Source of the DNA: Cynocephalus volans
Lineage: Eukaryota > Chordata > Mammalia > Dermoptera > Cynocephalidae
Direction of reading: 5' to 3'
DNA length: 64,000 nucleotides
Assembly (NCBI RefSeq): GCF_027409185.1
Contig: NC_084475.1
Span: 15,892,130 to 15,956,129, forward strand
The notes under the pieces were generated by a model, which was given only the letters and a program-made list of their open reading frames with translations, was not told the DNA's origin and did no database searches. Positions within the stretch are counted from its first letter, which is position 1; each line of letters begins with the position of its first letter. The position numbers and the translations under genes were made by a program. Below, piece after piece: positions 1 through 10,620 of the stretch.

Positions 1-192
1 ACCAACAGGAAATTTTAAAATTGTATTTATTAGAGTTTAGCTTCAAGATATTTTTATATGCATGTAAAGAAATAAATGAGCCTAAACATGCCCCTTCTGC
101 AAAACTGATTCGTGTTTTACTTATCAAGCTTGCTTACCTAACAAAGTGATGGAGACGGGGGAGAGAAACACAGAATCAAAGCTGTTGGTAAA

Positions 193-367
193 AGGCCGGC
201 CCGTGGCTCACTCGGTAGAGTGCGGTGCTGATAACACCAAGGCCACGGGTTCAGATCCTATATAGGGATGGCCGGTTTGCTCACTGGCTGAGCGTGGTGC
301 TGACAACACCAAGCCAAGGGTTGAGATCCCCTTACCGGTCATCTTTTATTAAAAAAAAAAAAAAAAA
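193..367 (+). mobile_element. tRNA-Ile dimeric SINE (CYN-II-like)
   Basis: Two tRNA-Ile-like units. The left has gctgataacaccaagg and GGTTCAGATCC as B box; the right ends in ccttaccggtcatctttt plus poly(A). Target-site duplication agctgttggtaaa at 180-192 and 368-380. Confidence 0.9.
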
Positions 368-790
368 AGCTGTTGGTAAAGACAACCAAATGAAGATGGG
401 AAAATAAAGTATCTTTGGATGTATGTAGTGAAAATAATAATAACTTTCTAGGAAACATCTAACAAAAACTCCCTTAAATACCAATTGACATTTAAGAGAA
501 AATTAAATTGACATTTAAGAGAAAATTAAACTGAGTTCCTAGGACTAAAAATATTGAAACGAAGTACTCAATAAACACCTGTATAACAAGTATAAGGAAA
601 ACCCTTATTTAATAATTATTCACAGAATCTGTTTAAAACTACCCTTTAAAACCCTAGTCTACACCAAGCTCAAGAGTTCAGATCCCCATCCCAGACACAC
701 ACACACATACACACACACAACACTAGTCAAGTGTTTGACACATACCACTTTCAGACTATGCCTTGTCTTGTTTAAGAATATAAACAATTC

Positions 791-944
791 AGGGCCGAGC
801 CTGTGGCGCACTCGGGAGGGTGCGGCGCTGGGAGCGCGGCGACGCTCCCAGCGGCCGCGGGTTCGGATCCTATATAGGAATGGCCTGTGCACTCACTGGC
901 TGAGTGCCGGTCACGAAAAAGGAAAAAAAAAAAAAAAAAAAAAA
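791..944 (+). mobile_element. tRNA-derived SINE, GC-rich variant (type B)
   Basis: Head ggccgagcctgtggcgcac, an extra stem gggagcgcggcgacgctccc, B box GGTTCGGATCC, tail ending tgccggtcacgaaaaa plus poly(A). Duplication aagaatataaacaattc at 774-790 and 945-961. Confidence 0.88.
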
Positions 945-1884
945 AAGAATATAAACAATTCCCCACCAGGCAGGTGACCTCCACAGCCTTAACTCATTGC
1001 TTATAATGACATTCAATTTGTGAATACACAAAACAAAGAATTCAATGCCAAGCCATTAATTGCTAAGTATGAATTTGCAAACATTCCATTGAAAACTCCT
1101 TGCTTCAACAAAATACTAAGCATCCTCTATAGGCTGGGTTCTTCATTACATCCACTGGTAAGGTCAACAGTGTGGCCATTCAAAAGAAGAGGGAAAAAAA
1201 GGCAGGGTCAGAATAAGCAAACTGTACTCCTTTATTGCCACCTGTATTCTGGAGCATAAAAATGTGCACAGAATGATTAGAAGAGCTATCAGATCCCTAT
1301 ACTGGCCAGCCACCAAAAAAATAAATAAATAAAAAAGACTAGAAGAGCTACATTGAGTATGCTGAAAGCCCCAATGTGAAACATATTCCAATATTCCAAT
1401 TAAGTCACTTAGTCACCAATTTTCTGTAACTGTTCTCTTGGATAATTCAACTCCTACTTTTTAGGCTTTTCCTCATCAATAAAAGCTCTCTAAAACTAAA
1501 CCCTCCCTTACTCATGGATTCACTACATATCAAGTCCAAAGGAAATTTGCCTTTACGATTCCATAAAGCAGTATCTGGGCTCCTCCTCTGTATAAATCTC
1601 ATCCCTGAGATAGCTATGCCCCAGAGGAGTTGTGTGAAGTATCTCTCTGGGTCCCTGTTTCTTCACTTCACAAAAATGAACTGGGCTAAACTAGTGACTC
1701 TGCTCTCTGAAACCACTTAACACTCCTTGATGTAACCTGTTAGGCTAAATCTACACTAGAATGAAACAGTATGTTCTCAGTTAGCAGAAGACTACATGGT
1801 TCACATGCAGCGGGCAAACTCTACTTCACATGATTGAAAAACTTATTTACAAACCAATCTCTGGAGTTGTTAGTTTGAATGCTC

Positions 1885-2150
1885 TCTATATAATTTTACA
1901 AGCATTTACTGAGCATGTTCTATGTATTGGGTACTGGCTTAGGCTCTAGAGAACATAGTGAACAAAAAGTCCCTATCTCAGCTTACATTTCAGTGGAGAC
2001 AGACAAAAACAGGCTGTGATCAATGCAAAAACCAACCAAACAAAAAAAAAACCAGAAGATCAAATGATGGGAACACTTCAAATTAAAAAAGGGTTGTCAG
2101 AGAAGACAATGAGGTAGTAATTGAGCAAGAGAAGAATGAAATGGTTGCGA
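1885..2150 (-). mobile_element. LINE L2 fragment
   Basis: Diverged copy of the L2 3' region read in antisense, starting at the motif tactgagcatgttctatg. Assigned from memory of the family. Confidence 0.55.
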
Positions 2151-2164
2151 GCCATGTATAATTC

Positions 2165-2592
2165 AGCACTATCCAATAGAAATGTGAGCCACATAAGACA
2201 ATTTTGAATTTTTGAGTAGCCTCATTAAAAAGTTTTAAAAACTAAAATTTTAATATTTTAATCCAACATATTCAAATACTGTCATTTCAATATGCAATTA
2301 ATATTTTTTTTTTTTTTGTCTTTTTTTTCATGACCGGCACTCAGCCAGTGAGTGCACCGGCCATTCCTATATAGGATCTGAACCCGCGGCCAGAGCGTCC
2401 CCACGCTCCCAGCGCCGCACTCTCCCGAGTGCGCCACGGGCTCGGCCCTGCAATTAATATTTTTAAATTGAGATATTTTACCCTTTTTTATACTAAATTT
2501 TCTAAATCTGGTGTATATCTCAATCTGGATTAGCCACATTTCAAATGGTCAGTAGTGACATGTGGCTTGTGGCTACTGCACTGGAGAACACA
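2165..2592. mobile_element. Old MER-type DNA transposon, split by a SINE
   Basis: Motifs actatccaatagaaatg, gtgagccacata and, at the far end, tagccacatttcaa and acatgtggcttgtggcta match the outline of a nonautonomous mammalian DNA transposon. The two halves flank the SINE at 2309-2448. The exact subfamily is not recognised. Confidence 0.55.
2309..2448 (-). mobile_element. tRNA-derived SINE type B
   Basis: Reverse orientation: poly(T), tcatgaccggcactcagcc, ending at gccacgggctcggccc. Duplication tgcaattaatattttt at 2293-2308 and 2449-2464. Confidence 0.88.
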
Positions 2593-2629
2593 GATTTAAG
2601 TAGAGAACAGAGTCAGTCTGCTGATGGAT

Positions 2630-2631
2630 AG

Positions 2632-2691
<60 letters not shown>

Positions 2692-2834
2692 TAAAGATGA
2701 CCGGTAAGGGGATCTTAACCCTTGACTTGGTGTTGTCAGCACCACGCTCATCCAGTGAGTGAACCGGCCATCCGTATATGGGGCCTTGGTGTTATCAGCA
2801 CCGCACTCTCCCGAGTGAGCCACGGGCCGGCCCC
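2630..2834 (-). mobile_element. tRNA-Ile dimeric SINE with (TA)n tail
   Basis: Reverse dimer with a shortened left unit. Its tail has grown into about 20 TA units (2633-2674) between the duplication ctgctgatggat (2618-2629) and the poly(T). The second copy of the duplication is at 2835-2846. Confidence 0.85.
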
Positions 2835-2880
2835 CTGCTGATGGATTTTGAGTTATGAGAACATCATCAAGAATGACTTC

Positions 2881-3052
2881 AGGGCCGGCTCGTGGCTCAC
2901 TCGGGAGAGTGCGGTGCTGATAACACCAAGGCCATGGGTTCGGATCCCAAATAGGAATGGCCGGTTCATTCACTTTGGAGTGTGGTGCTGACAACACCAG
3001 GTCAAGGGTTAAGATCCCCTTACCGGTCATCTTTAAAAAAAAAAAAAAAAAA
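2881..3052 (+). mobile_element. tRNA-Ile dimeric SINE
   Basis: Full dimer with poly(A). Duplication aagaatgacttc at 2869-2880 and 3053-3064. Confidence 0.9.
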
Positions 3053-3964
3053 AAGAATGACTTCAAAGTTTTGACTTCAACAACTGACTGACCAGTTATT
3101 GAGTAGGTAAACCAAAGAAAAAGCAGATTCCAAGGGGTAAAAATCAAATCCTCTTTTACATGTTCAGTTAGAGATGCCTATTAGACATTCACTGGAACTT
3201 CTCCAGAGATGATGCCAAGTGATTTAATTAAAAATATGAACATTCAATTAATCTTGATAGGAAATCCTTGATCAGGAATTCTCAACTGCCAAAAAATACT
3301 TTAGCTTGCAAATTAGACTGGATAAATATTTTAGTATTTTGATAGCCTGTACCTACTCCCGAGAAGCAGGTAACCAGCCCAATTACGTGAGACCCCAACT
3401 CCCTTTTTCTTGGAATGAGAGAAAACATGTGAAAAGCAAACACATCTTAATAGTCAGAATTCCAAGGTTATTCCCAATTTAAGAGGGAAATGGGAATAAA
3501 TATTTTTCCAAGCTCCTCCTGGATCAAATCTTCAAATCATACTTACATACCAACAGATAAGTAGGATTTAATTCTTTACATACTACCACTGCTTCTGTTT
3601 CCTCTAGTGCAAATTAGAGAGTTGTCCTAACAAGTTTATTAGTCAAATATAATCCCAATCCTAAACATAATCACTAGGAAAATTCAAGGAAAACTTTACT
3701 TACACTGGGTAATACAATAAATTGATTTTAACGCAGCAGGAAAACTAAAAAAATGATTGACCTGACATCTCTCAATCTTATAGGATAATCTCCTGTAAGG
3801 ATAACCTAGAGTATAGAGGATGTGCTATGTGTTCTTGTTTTTCTGGCACCTAATATATAATGTCCCCAGTACATGGTAGGCACCTGGTAAATACCAGATA
3901 AATACAAAGCTCCTTTAGGGCCCATACAAGTAATGTGAGAAGTCTCAAAAACATGACCACTTTA

Positions 3965-4068
3965 AGGGCTGGCTGGTTAACTCAGCTGGTTAGAGTGTAG
4001 TGCTGGTTGACACCAAGGTCCAGGGTTTGATCCCTGTACCAACCAGCTCCCCCTCAGCCCCCGCAGAA
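3965..4068 (+). mobile_element. tRNA-Ile monomeric SINE (CYN-I-like)
   Basis: A single tRNA unit: ggctggttaactcagctgg as A-box region, caccaaggtccagggtttga as B-box region, tail ccaaccagctcc. Duplication gaccacttta at 3955-3964 and 4069-4078. Confidence 0.85.
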
Positions 4069-4300
4069 GACCACTTTAGGATGGATAGATGTTATCAATA
4101 GATATGTACAGTAAAATGTTAATGGTTCAGTCCAGGTGGTGGACACATGGGTATTCACTGTAAAACTCTTTTAACTCTGCTCTATGAAAGTTTTCATAGT
4201 ACATGTTGAAAAACATGACCATTTATAAGCTAAAATTTTGTAGTAATTATAGAAAGGTTAAGTAAGATATGCAGAGGTTACTGTTCAAAACCAAGCTGAA

Positions 4301-4495
4301 GGGGCCGGCCTGTGGCCCACTTGGGAGAGTGCGGTGCTGATAACACCAAGGCCACGGGTTTGTATCCCTACATAGGGATGGCCGGTTAGCTCACTTGGGA
4401 GAGCCTGGTGCTGACAACACCAAGTCAAGGGTTAAGATCACCTTACCGGTCATCTTTTTAAAATAAAAAAATTTAAAAGTTAAAAAAAATTTAAA
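4301..4495 (+). mobile_element. tRNA-Ile dimeric SINE
   Basis: Full dimer with A-rich tail. Short duplication aagctgaa at 4293-4300 and 4496-4503. Confidence 0.85.
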
Positions 4496-4776
4496 AAGCT
4501 GAAGTATGAGTTTCTATTTTATATAAGGTTTTGCTACATAAGTTCTACAAGATGATTACCTTTCAAAATTCCCCTGTAACCTGAAAGGGCACTAGTGTTC
4601 AAATACGGAAGATGCCAGTGCATACATTCTTTAGCACAATAAGTACATATTTACTAATTCTTAGGGGGATTTCACCAAAATTCTCCAGATAACAGTATAT
4701 TAAAGATCATACCTTTATAAGAAACTGTAAGAAGGTTTAGATATGAATATAAAGAATCAAGAGTTCGGTATTCTCT

Positions 4777-4946
4777 GGGCCGGGTCGTGGCTCACTCGGG
4801 TGAGTGCGGTGCTGATAACACTAAGGCCACGGGTTCGGATCCCATATAGGGATGGCCGGTTCGCTCACTGGGTGAGCGTGGTGCTGACAACACCAAGTCA
4901 AGGGTTAAGATCCCCTTACCGGTCATCTTTTTTTTTAAAAAAAAAA
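4777..4946 (+). mobile_element. tRNA-Ile dimeric SINE
   Basis: Full dimer. Perfect 17-bp duplication agagttcggtattctct at 4760-4776 and 4947-4963 indicates a young insertion. Confidence 0.9.
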
Positions 4947-5034
4947 AGAGTTCGGTATTCTCTCATGTTATAAATAAGTTAGGCATAAAATAGTTTCAAA
5001 CACTCAGAAAGAAGTTCATAACTTCACTGTTTTG

Positions 5035-5206
5035 TTTTTTTTTTTTTTTTTAAAGATGACCGGTAAGGGGATCTTAACCCTTGACTTGGTGTTGTCAGCA
5101 CCACGCTCACCCAGTGAGCAAACCAGCCATCCCTATATGGGATCCGAACCCGTGGCCTTAGTGTTATCAGCACCGCACTCTCCCGAGTCAGCCACAGGCC
5201 AGCCCC
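5035..5206 (-). mobile_element. tRNA-Ile dimeric SINE
   Basis: Reverse dimer beginning with poly(T) and aagatgaccggtaagg and ending at gccacaggccagcccc. Confidence 0.85.
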
Positions 5207-5865
5207 CTAAAAGTCACCTTTAAAGTTGCTTTTGTCTTATCATGGGACTCATCACAAAATGAAGTTCATCTGTTTTAGGAAAACCTTATATTTACCTCCT
5301 AGCAACTGTTCAAATCAAGACAGCAGAAATTCCTACTTCCTATTCTTCATGTCAATATACTATTTTTCTGAGTAAAATGCAAATGTCCCTATAATATAGC
5401 ACTGTTTATGCCTGGCTCAGTGGGGTTAAATTTTTCTGACCTCTACTAGTGTAAAAAAACAAATATGACAATTTACATGCTTCAGAAAAATTGCAAAGCC
5501 CTTAAACTCACATTTAATTGCATTTCCAAATTGACTAAAATATTCAAAATAATCGTTCTGACACAAGACAAATTTTAAATGGGGGGAGGGGGAGCCTGAC
5601 AAAAAATTTTACCTAGTTAACCATTATTTTCTTATAAAAGCCAAATTACATTCCCTTAGGAACAAAGTGTTGTAAATATAATTTAATGCATTTCAGGCAT
5701 AGGACTAGAATCATACATAATACTAACCGAACCATCCTAAGGGTTTTCATGAGGAATCGATATACCAAGTCATTGTAATATTATGCTAGCTTCTATTTTC
5801 AAGAAAATAAGCTTTGTTTTTCTTTAAAGTTTTATTCAGTGGAAGTGCACATATCAATTCCTCAC

Positions 5866-5997
5866 CTGTCGTTCACAATAGGCTTTCATTAGTTTACTAA
5901 GTGGTGTATGCCTCTTAATCTTAAACTGCACCACAGAACCATCCTGCCCCGCCACCTTCAAATTAATATGATCGTTGTTCTCAGTCTTGACTCCTTC
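5866..5997 (-). CDS. SUMO2: SUMO2 exon 2
   Basis: 132 nt, 44 codons, flanked by acceptor ttcaacag and donor gtgagg, phase 0 at both ends. It encodes EGVKTENND through KAYCERQ with no disablement. Confidence 0.95.
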
Positions 5998-7642
5998 CTG
6001 TTGAAAGAAAAATAAAAGTATAATTTGGAAAATGTGAAAAACAAACACCTTTTAAAGTAGCAGCAGCCCAAGTTGCTTCAGAAATCAACAGGTTTTTCAT
6101 TCTGTGTGATAAAACTGCACACAGCTGTTTTCAGCCGCTGAAATCAATCTGAAAGATGAGAAATACTGCAGCAACAGTATTACATAGCTGTTACAGGAGA
6201 AAAGCCTAAATACAATACTATCAGTGGCAACAATAGATTTTTAAAGATGGATCCCACTCAACTTATTGCAACATTCTCTTGAAGCTGAATGTTCTAAAAT
6301 GGTACGTTTTATATCATTCCCAAAATATACCTTTCCCCCAAAAAAGTTAGAAATAAGTGTCCCTTCTCTTTCCAAGCGCTTTTAGTACAACTGTTGAATT
6401 AGAGTGCAAGGAAAACAAAAACAAAAACATACCTTGCAATTCAAAACTCATTACTATTCTCTTGTTAAAAAGTTACCAAACTCGGCTGAATAACTTAAAT
6501 CCAATCTACATTCTAAAAAAATCTTAATTGAGGAATATCCTGATTATCTCCGGAGCTGCGTTAATAACTCAGAACCACGATTAATGTTCACCTGGTAAAT
6601 GAATTAGCAGCTTCATTTTTGTTTACTTTTCGTCAAGAGATCTTATTCTCCCCTCCCGTTTGTCGTCATAGGTCAGATACAGTTTTATTTCAAGTCTTCC
6701 TCGTAAATTCCTGAAGTTCATCAAAATCAAGTGTAGAAGGAGTTCTGTAGCCCCTAAATCACTCCAGAAAGTAAAGGCCGGGGGTGGGGGTGTCACCAAA
6801 CCAAAAGAAACAAGTCCCGTGTGCCCTGAGAGATGTGTGTCCCCTGGTCCTCATGGCAAGTCTCCCTGTGCCTCAAAAGCCGCTTTCAAAAGTTCAGCCC
6901 TACGAAGTCTTCTGCTGGTATCTCTGCCTCCAACTTCTCGAAATCACATGGTCTCCGCGGGCTGGGGGTTAGCTGGCACCCAGGGAAAAGCCGCTGCCCT
7001 CCCCCATCGGGCCCCCTCGGCCATTAAAGTGGGAAATACTCCCCGGGAATCCCCAACCCCCAGGGCCCTGACGACGGCCCGCGGGCATCAGGCTCCCAAC
7101 CCATCAGCAGTCCATTGATTCTCCCCAAGCTTCACCGGCCGCCGCCGGCCGGGCAGGGGTCCAAAGATGCCCGCGGCCTCCACCCAAGAGAAGGGAAGCC
7201 CCAGGCTGATGGGACTGCAGGCCACCGCGGAGACGACAGCACCCGCCGCGGCCCGGCGCGGGGTCCTCGGAGGGTGGGGACCCCGCGCGCCCCAACGCCC
7301 CTCCTCACGCGCGCCCCGGCCGAGAATCCCCGCTCCGGGGCCGGTGAGCCACCGGGCGTTCGCGATCCGCCCGCCCAACTCGCGCCCGGCGCGCACTCGG
7401 AGGCCGCGGGGGCGGGGGAGGGCGGCGGGGCCTCCTCCGGCGCGGGAGGGAGGAAGAGAGGGAGGGAAGAAAATGGCGCGGAGCGCCCGGGCCTGAGCCG
7501 CGGCCAGCCCCGTGGGGGGCCGGGGAAGGCGCGGGGAACCCGAGGCGAGCTCGGGCCGGACTCCGGCCCGCACCGTGACCCCCGGCTCGCCGTGAGGCGA
7601 GGAAGCCCGCGCCGAGCTCACCTTGGGCTTTTCGTCGGCCAT
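5866..7642 (-). CDS. SUMO2: SUMO2, small ubiquitin-like modifier 2 (exons 1-2 of 4, partial)
   Basis: Ubiquitin-like protein conjugated to lysines of mainly nuclear proteins by the SAE1/SAE2, UBC9 and E3 cascade; it forms poly-chains through a lysine near its N-terminus. Two coding exons are visible on the minus strand: 7642-7622 (7 codons, MADEKPK, then gtgagc) and 5997-5866 (44 codons, EGVKTEN to AYCERQ, between cag and gtgag). Together they give residues 1-51, the flexible N-terminal tail with the VKTE SUMO-acceptor motif and the first half of the beta-grasp fold. Exons 3-4, with the C-terminal QQTGG, were not found in 1-5865 and must lie left of the window. The start has G at -3 and G at +4. 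Introns and a CpG-island promoter argue for the parental gene and not one of the many SUMO2 retrocopies. SUMO3 and SUMO4 are less likely given the exact N-terminal tail and the NUP85 neighbour. Confidence 0.95.
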
Positions 7643-8010
7643 GGCGAGCGCCGGAGTCTCCTCAACTGCCGCTTCACAAAAGACGTACCAGATCCGCACC
7701 GAACGAGCGCACAAGAACCACCAGGAGCGGCAGAAGAAGGAGGCGGCAGCGGTGGACGAGGGAGAGGGCGCGCGCACGTCGTGCGCTCCCTTCCCCCACC
7801 CTGCGTGCGCGAGCACGAGCCGTCGGGGCCTTCCATTGGTTGCCGCCTCGCGGGAGCGCGCAGCGCTTACATAACCACCCTCGCTCCCCAGACCCGCGCC
7901 GCCGCGGCCTGGGCCAGGCGCCCGCCGGGCCGGCGGGAAGAGGCGCGGACACGCGCACCCAGCCCGCCGCGGGGGCGCGCCTGGCCCTGGGCGGGGCTGT
8001 ATTGTCCTCC
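7050..8010. promoter_or_regulatory. SUMO2: CpG island with SUMO2 promoter
   Basis: About 1 kb of very GC-rich, CpG-dense sequence around SUMO2 exon 1, in sharp contrast to the AT-rich surroundings. A CCAAT box on the minus strand (7835-7839) lies about 190 nt upstream of the start codon. A GC-box-like gggcggggc stands near 7989-7997. YY1-like AAAATGGC motifs occur near 7469-7476 and 8031-8038. No TATA box was seen, as usual for such promoters. Long open frames across the island reflect base composition only. Confidence 0.8.
7622..7642 (-). CDS. SUMO2: SUMO2 exon 1 coding part
   Basis: Seven codons (MADEKPK) ending at AAG before donor gtgagc, phase 0. The 5' UTR continues to the right into the CpG island. 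Confidence 0.95.
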
Positions 8011-8369
8011 TTATGTGGTGGAACATAATCAAAATGGCTTCCAGCTGGTCTCTAGTGGGGACGAGGAGGCTTGAGGCCTCAGACGTGAGCCATAGGCCAG
8101 GGAAGGCAGACCTACTAGACGAGGAAGAGGGACCCTAAATCAAAGCCTGAGCATGAGGTTCTGGATAAAACATTGTTCAGTGGACCAAATGCAGTCCTCC
8201 CCACGGTTAAAGGAACATCACACTTCTCTCAGCCTCAACCTTTAAATATTAAAGCTTCAGCCTCAACCAGGTTCCCTCCAGGCTCTTGCCTCTTCCGTCC
8301 TGCTGGTAACCCTGGCCTTTGTCTAGCTGAGAAAAATGTTCATTTATTCATTCAGCAACCTCCGGGGGC

Positions 8370-8478
8370 TGGTGGGTTAGCTCAATTGAGATTGTGGTGT
8401 TGTAACACTAAGGTCATGGGTTCGGATCCCCTTCCCGGCCAGCCGCCAAAAATAAATAAATAAACAAACAAACAAAAA
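8370..8478 (+). mobile_element. tRNA-Ile monomeric SINE
   Basis: gctggtgggttagctcaatt, tcatgggttcggatcccc, then ccggccagccgccaaaaata with an (AAAT)n/(AAAC)n tail. Confidence 0.8.
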
Positions 8479-8559
8479 CTTCTTACTCATGGCCTCTCTT
8501 CCTACTTCCGAATCCATCAGCAAGAACTACCCAACAGCAAGCTTCCAAACCAATTCTTT

Positions 8560-9421
8560 CCTCCTTCCATCCGGTTAAAAAATAGGAGTAGGTTCCCACT
8601 GTTTGAAGAACAGTCCGACATCTGTGCAGTGGATTCCATCCCGCTTCTCTCAGTCGCTTTATTATTTCCTTTGTCCCTTTATTTTCTTCTGCTCCTCCAT
8701 TAGCACAGAAAAAAATCTCAGTTCTATTAAGTTACCACCATATCTCTCCATTCTTGGCCAAACAGCTTGAAAAAACGTCCATGCCAGCTGTCTCCACCCC
8801 CTCACCTCCCACTCTCTCCTCAATCCACTGCCATCTGGTGCTGTCCCCATAGTTGCACTAGAAGGGCTCTCTACAAGGTCATCTCAGACTTCTTTACTGA
8901 ATCCAGGGTGTTTCCCAATTTGTCACTTCTTTTGAACTCCCTGTGGCTTTGCAGGAGATAGATTTTCCTCTCACCTCCAGCCTGTGCTTAGTAGTCTTTG
9001 CAATGTTTTTCTTCCTCAGCCCTTCCCTTTACTGTTCCTCAGGTTTTGTTCTAGACCCGTTTCTCTTATCGCTATGTTCCCTCTTCTCGGACGATTTCAC
9101 CCACTTCTATTACCATCTATTGGCTAATGAGTCTCAGATCTATATTTCTCGTCCAGATCTTTCTTCTGAGTTTCTGTATATCCGACTGACTTCTGAATAT
9201 CTCCACTCAGAGGTCCCAGAGGCTCCTCAAACTCAAATCTCAAAACGCCTCACTTTACCTTCCCTGACTGACCTGCCACTCTTACACGGAAGGGCACACC
9301 ATACAACTGTCCCAAGCCAAAAACCCCGGGGGCATTCTTGACTCCCGCCTGTCCTTCCCATACTCCCCATCCAATCAGTCTCCAAGTCTTGTCTATTCCA
9401 CCTTCTAAATACCTACCAAAT
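8560..9421 (+). mobile_element. LINE L2, reverse-transcriptase part, sense
   Basis: Decayed L2 ORF2. Conceptual residues near 9050-9160 resemble the LGPLLF to YADD(S)QIYIS part of the L2 reverse transcriptase, and near 9320-9400 the NLGVILDSSLS and IQSVTKSCRF parts, with frameshifts. L2 resumes after the rRNA pseudogene at about 9800-9840 (tactgcaatagcctcc) and probably again at 10100-10345, where the 3' end reads gaatgagtgaataaat. Confidence 0.7.
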
Positions 9422-9635
9422 GTTTTTTTCTTCTTTTTCTTTTTTCTTTTTTTTTCTCTGTTTTTAAATTTTTTTGTAGAAACCCTTGTGTCAAGGGCAG
9501 ACTCTCAATAGATTGCAGTTAGGGAGCTGCTCTGCTACCTACAAAACCCAGACCCAGAGGAAGGTCACCTACCAGTGGTTTAGCACCAGTTTCCCCTCGA
9601 ACATGCGCGTTGCATGATGGGCGAGAGGGCGGCTG
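9422..9635 (-). pseudogene. 28S rRNA 3'-end retropseudogene
   Basis: Read on the minus strand, about 9477-9635 matches the last ~150 nt of 28S rRNA (blocks such as tgggtctgggttttgtaggt, tagcagagcagctccct, gacacaagggttt), followed by an A-rich tail (reverse of 9422-9476). A 12-bp duplication tacctaccaaat flanks it at 9410-9421 and 9636-9647. This is the mark of L1-mediated insertion of a 5'-truncated rRNA. Confidence 0.88.
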
Positions 9636-9844
9636 TACCTACCAAATTTGTCGACGTCTCTTCAGCCTGTAGTACTGGGCTTCTGCTAGTCCTTCTTGGG
9701 GAGGAAGAGGCTTAAGGCCTTAGATGTGAGACAGGTCAAGGTAAGCAGATTGTCAGGGGAGGCAGGGGAAGCCTAATTCTACCTAGTTCGGATCAGCTCC
9801 GTCCAGGGCTACTGCAATAGCCTCCTAATTGGTCTTATGGTTTT

Positions 9845-9998
9845 AAAGTACTCCCATGTGTACCTGAATCAGAATCACCTAGGGTGCTGGTTCAGATACA
9901 AATTTTTGGACCTCTTGGCAGTATGGCCCTAGAATCCACCTTTTAACAAGCTTCCTTGGTTATTCCTAAGCACGCTAAAGTTTGAGAACCACAAAGCA
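9845..9998 (+). mobile_element. MER5A-like hAT nonautonomous transposon
   Basis: tgaatcagaatcacctaggg at the left and aaagtttgagaaccac at the right are the typical ends of MER5 elements. Diverged. Confidence 0.65.
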
Positions 9999-10099
9999 TT
10001 CTAAAGTAAAAATAAAGCAAAATAATCCCATACCAGCCAGCTGCCTAAATAAGTAAATAAATAAAGCAATAAATAAATAAATAAATAAATAAAGAAGTT

Positions 10100-10345
10100 C
10101 CTGACACTCCCTGATTCCATGGCAATCCTCTGCCTTACAGGATAAAGTCCATAGTCTCATGCAACCTGCAAAGCCGTTTGAGAGTTAATCCAGACTAACC
10201 ACTCAAGCCTCATTTCTCATCATTTCCTCCTTGAAGCCTCTTTGGTTCATATTCAGTTACTCCAGGTTCCTGAATATGCCTGTTCTCTCTCGACTTTAAG
10301 CTTTTGTCCATTGTAGGTGCTCCAAGAGCCACTGAATGAGTGAAT
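10100..10345 (+). mobile_element. LINE L2 3' end
   Basis: Contains aggataaagtccatagtctc and ends in gaatgagtgaataaatc. It probably continues the L2 at 8560 in the same orientation. Confidence 0.55.
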
Positions 10346-10459
10346 AAATCGAAACTATCCCTAAGTATGCAGAGAAAGGTAGACAAAGTCCCTAACTTAA
10401 ATACCTCATTAGTTGGGGAGTTGGGGGAGGAAGCACACAGGAAGTGAAAGGGGAAGAGA

Positions 10460-10620
10460 ACCAACAATTGTCAAACACCTGCCAGCGTCAGGCACTGAGT
10501 GGGGCTTTATGAATGTTAGCTCATTTTCTCCTTAACATACCCTTCCAAGCGGGTGTAGCATTTACTTGCTACCTAGTCTCAAAGGGGTTAAGTAAATTGC
10601 CCAGCATCATGCAGTTAGAA
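10460..10620 (+). mobile_element. MIR-like SINE
   Basis: Core pattern with ggcactgagtggggctttat and gttaagtaaattgcccagc. Diverged. Confidence 0.5.

Larger units (their letters stand above)
1..5865 (-). other. SUMO2: SUMO2 intron 2 (5' part), repeat-rich
   Basis: No coding exon was found here on either strand. It holds an L2 remnant, an old MER-type DNA transposon and nine tRNA-derived SINEs listed separately. The stretches 960-1880, 3065-3960 and 5210-5860 show nothing I can assign, apart from a short SINE tail fragment near 1288-1336. Confidence 0.7.

Noticed and set aside
2596-3147. 183-codon minus-strand frame
   Set aside because: Runs through two SINEs and a TA repeat; recurrent SINE-derived peptides appear at every copy.
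1-5865. SUMO2 exons 3 and 4
   Set aside because: No minus-strand match to the GLSMRQIRFRFDGQP or QQTGG parts was found, so they are taken to lie outside the window.
7115-8074. Open frames of 314-319 codons on both strands across the SUMO2 CpG island
   Set aside because: They overlap the SUMO2 promoter and exon 1, consist of Arg/Pro/Gly/Ala-rich low-complexity residues and exist in opposing frames because GC-rich DNA lacks stops.
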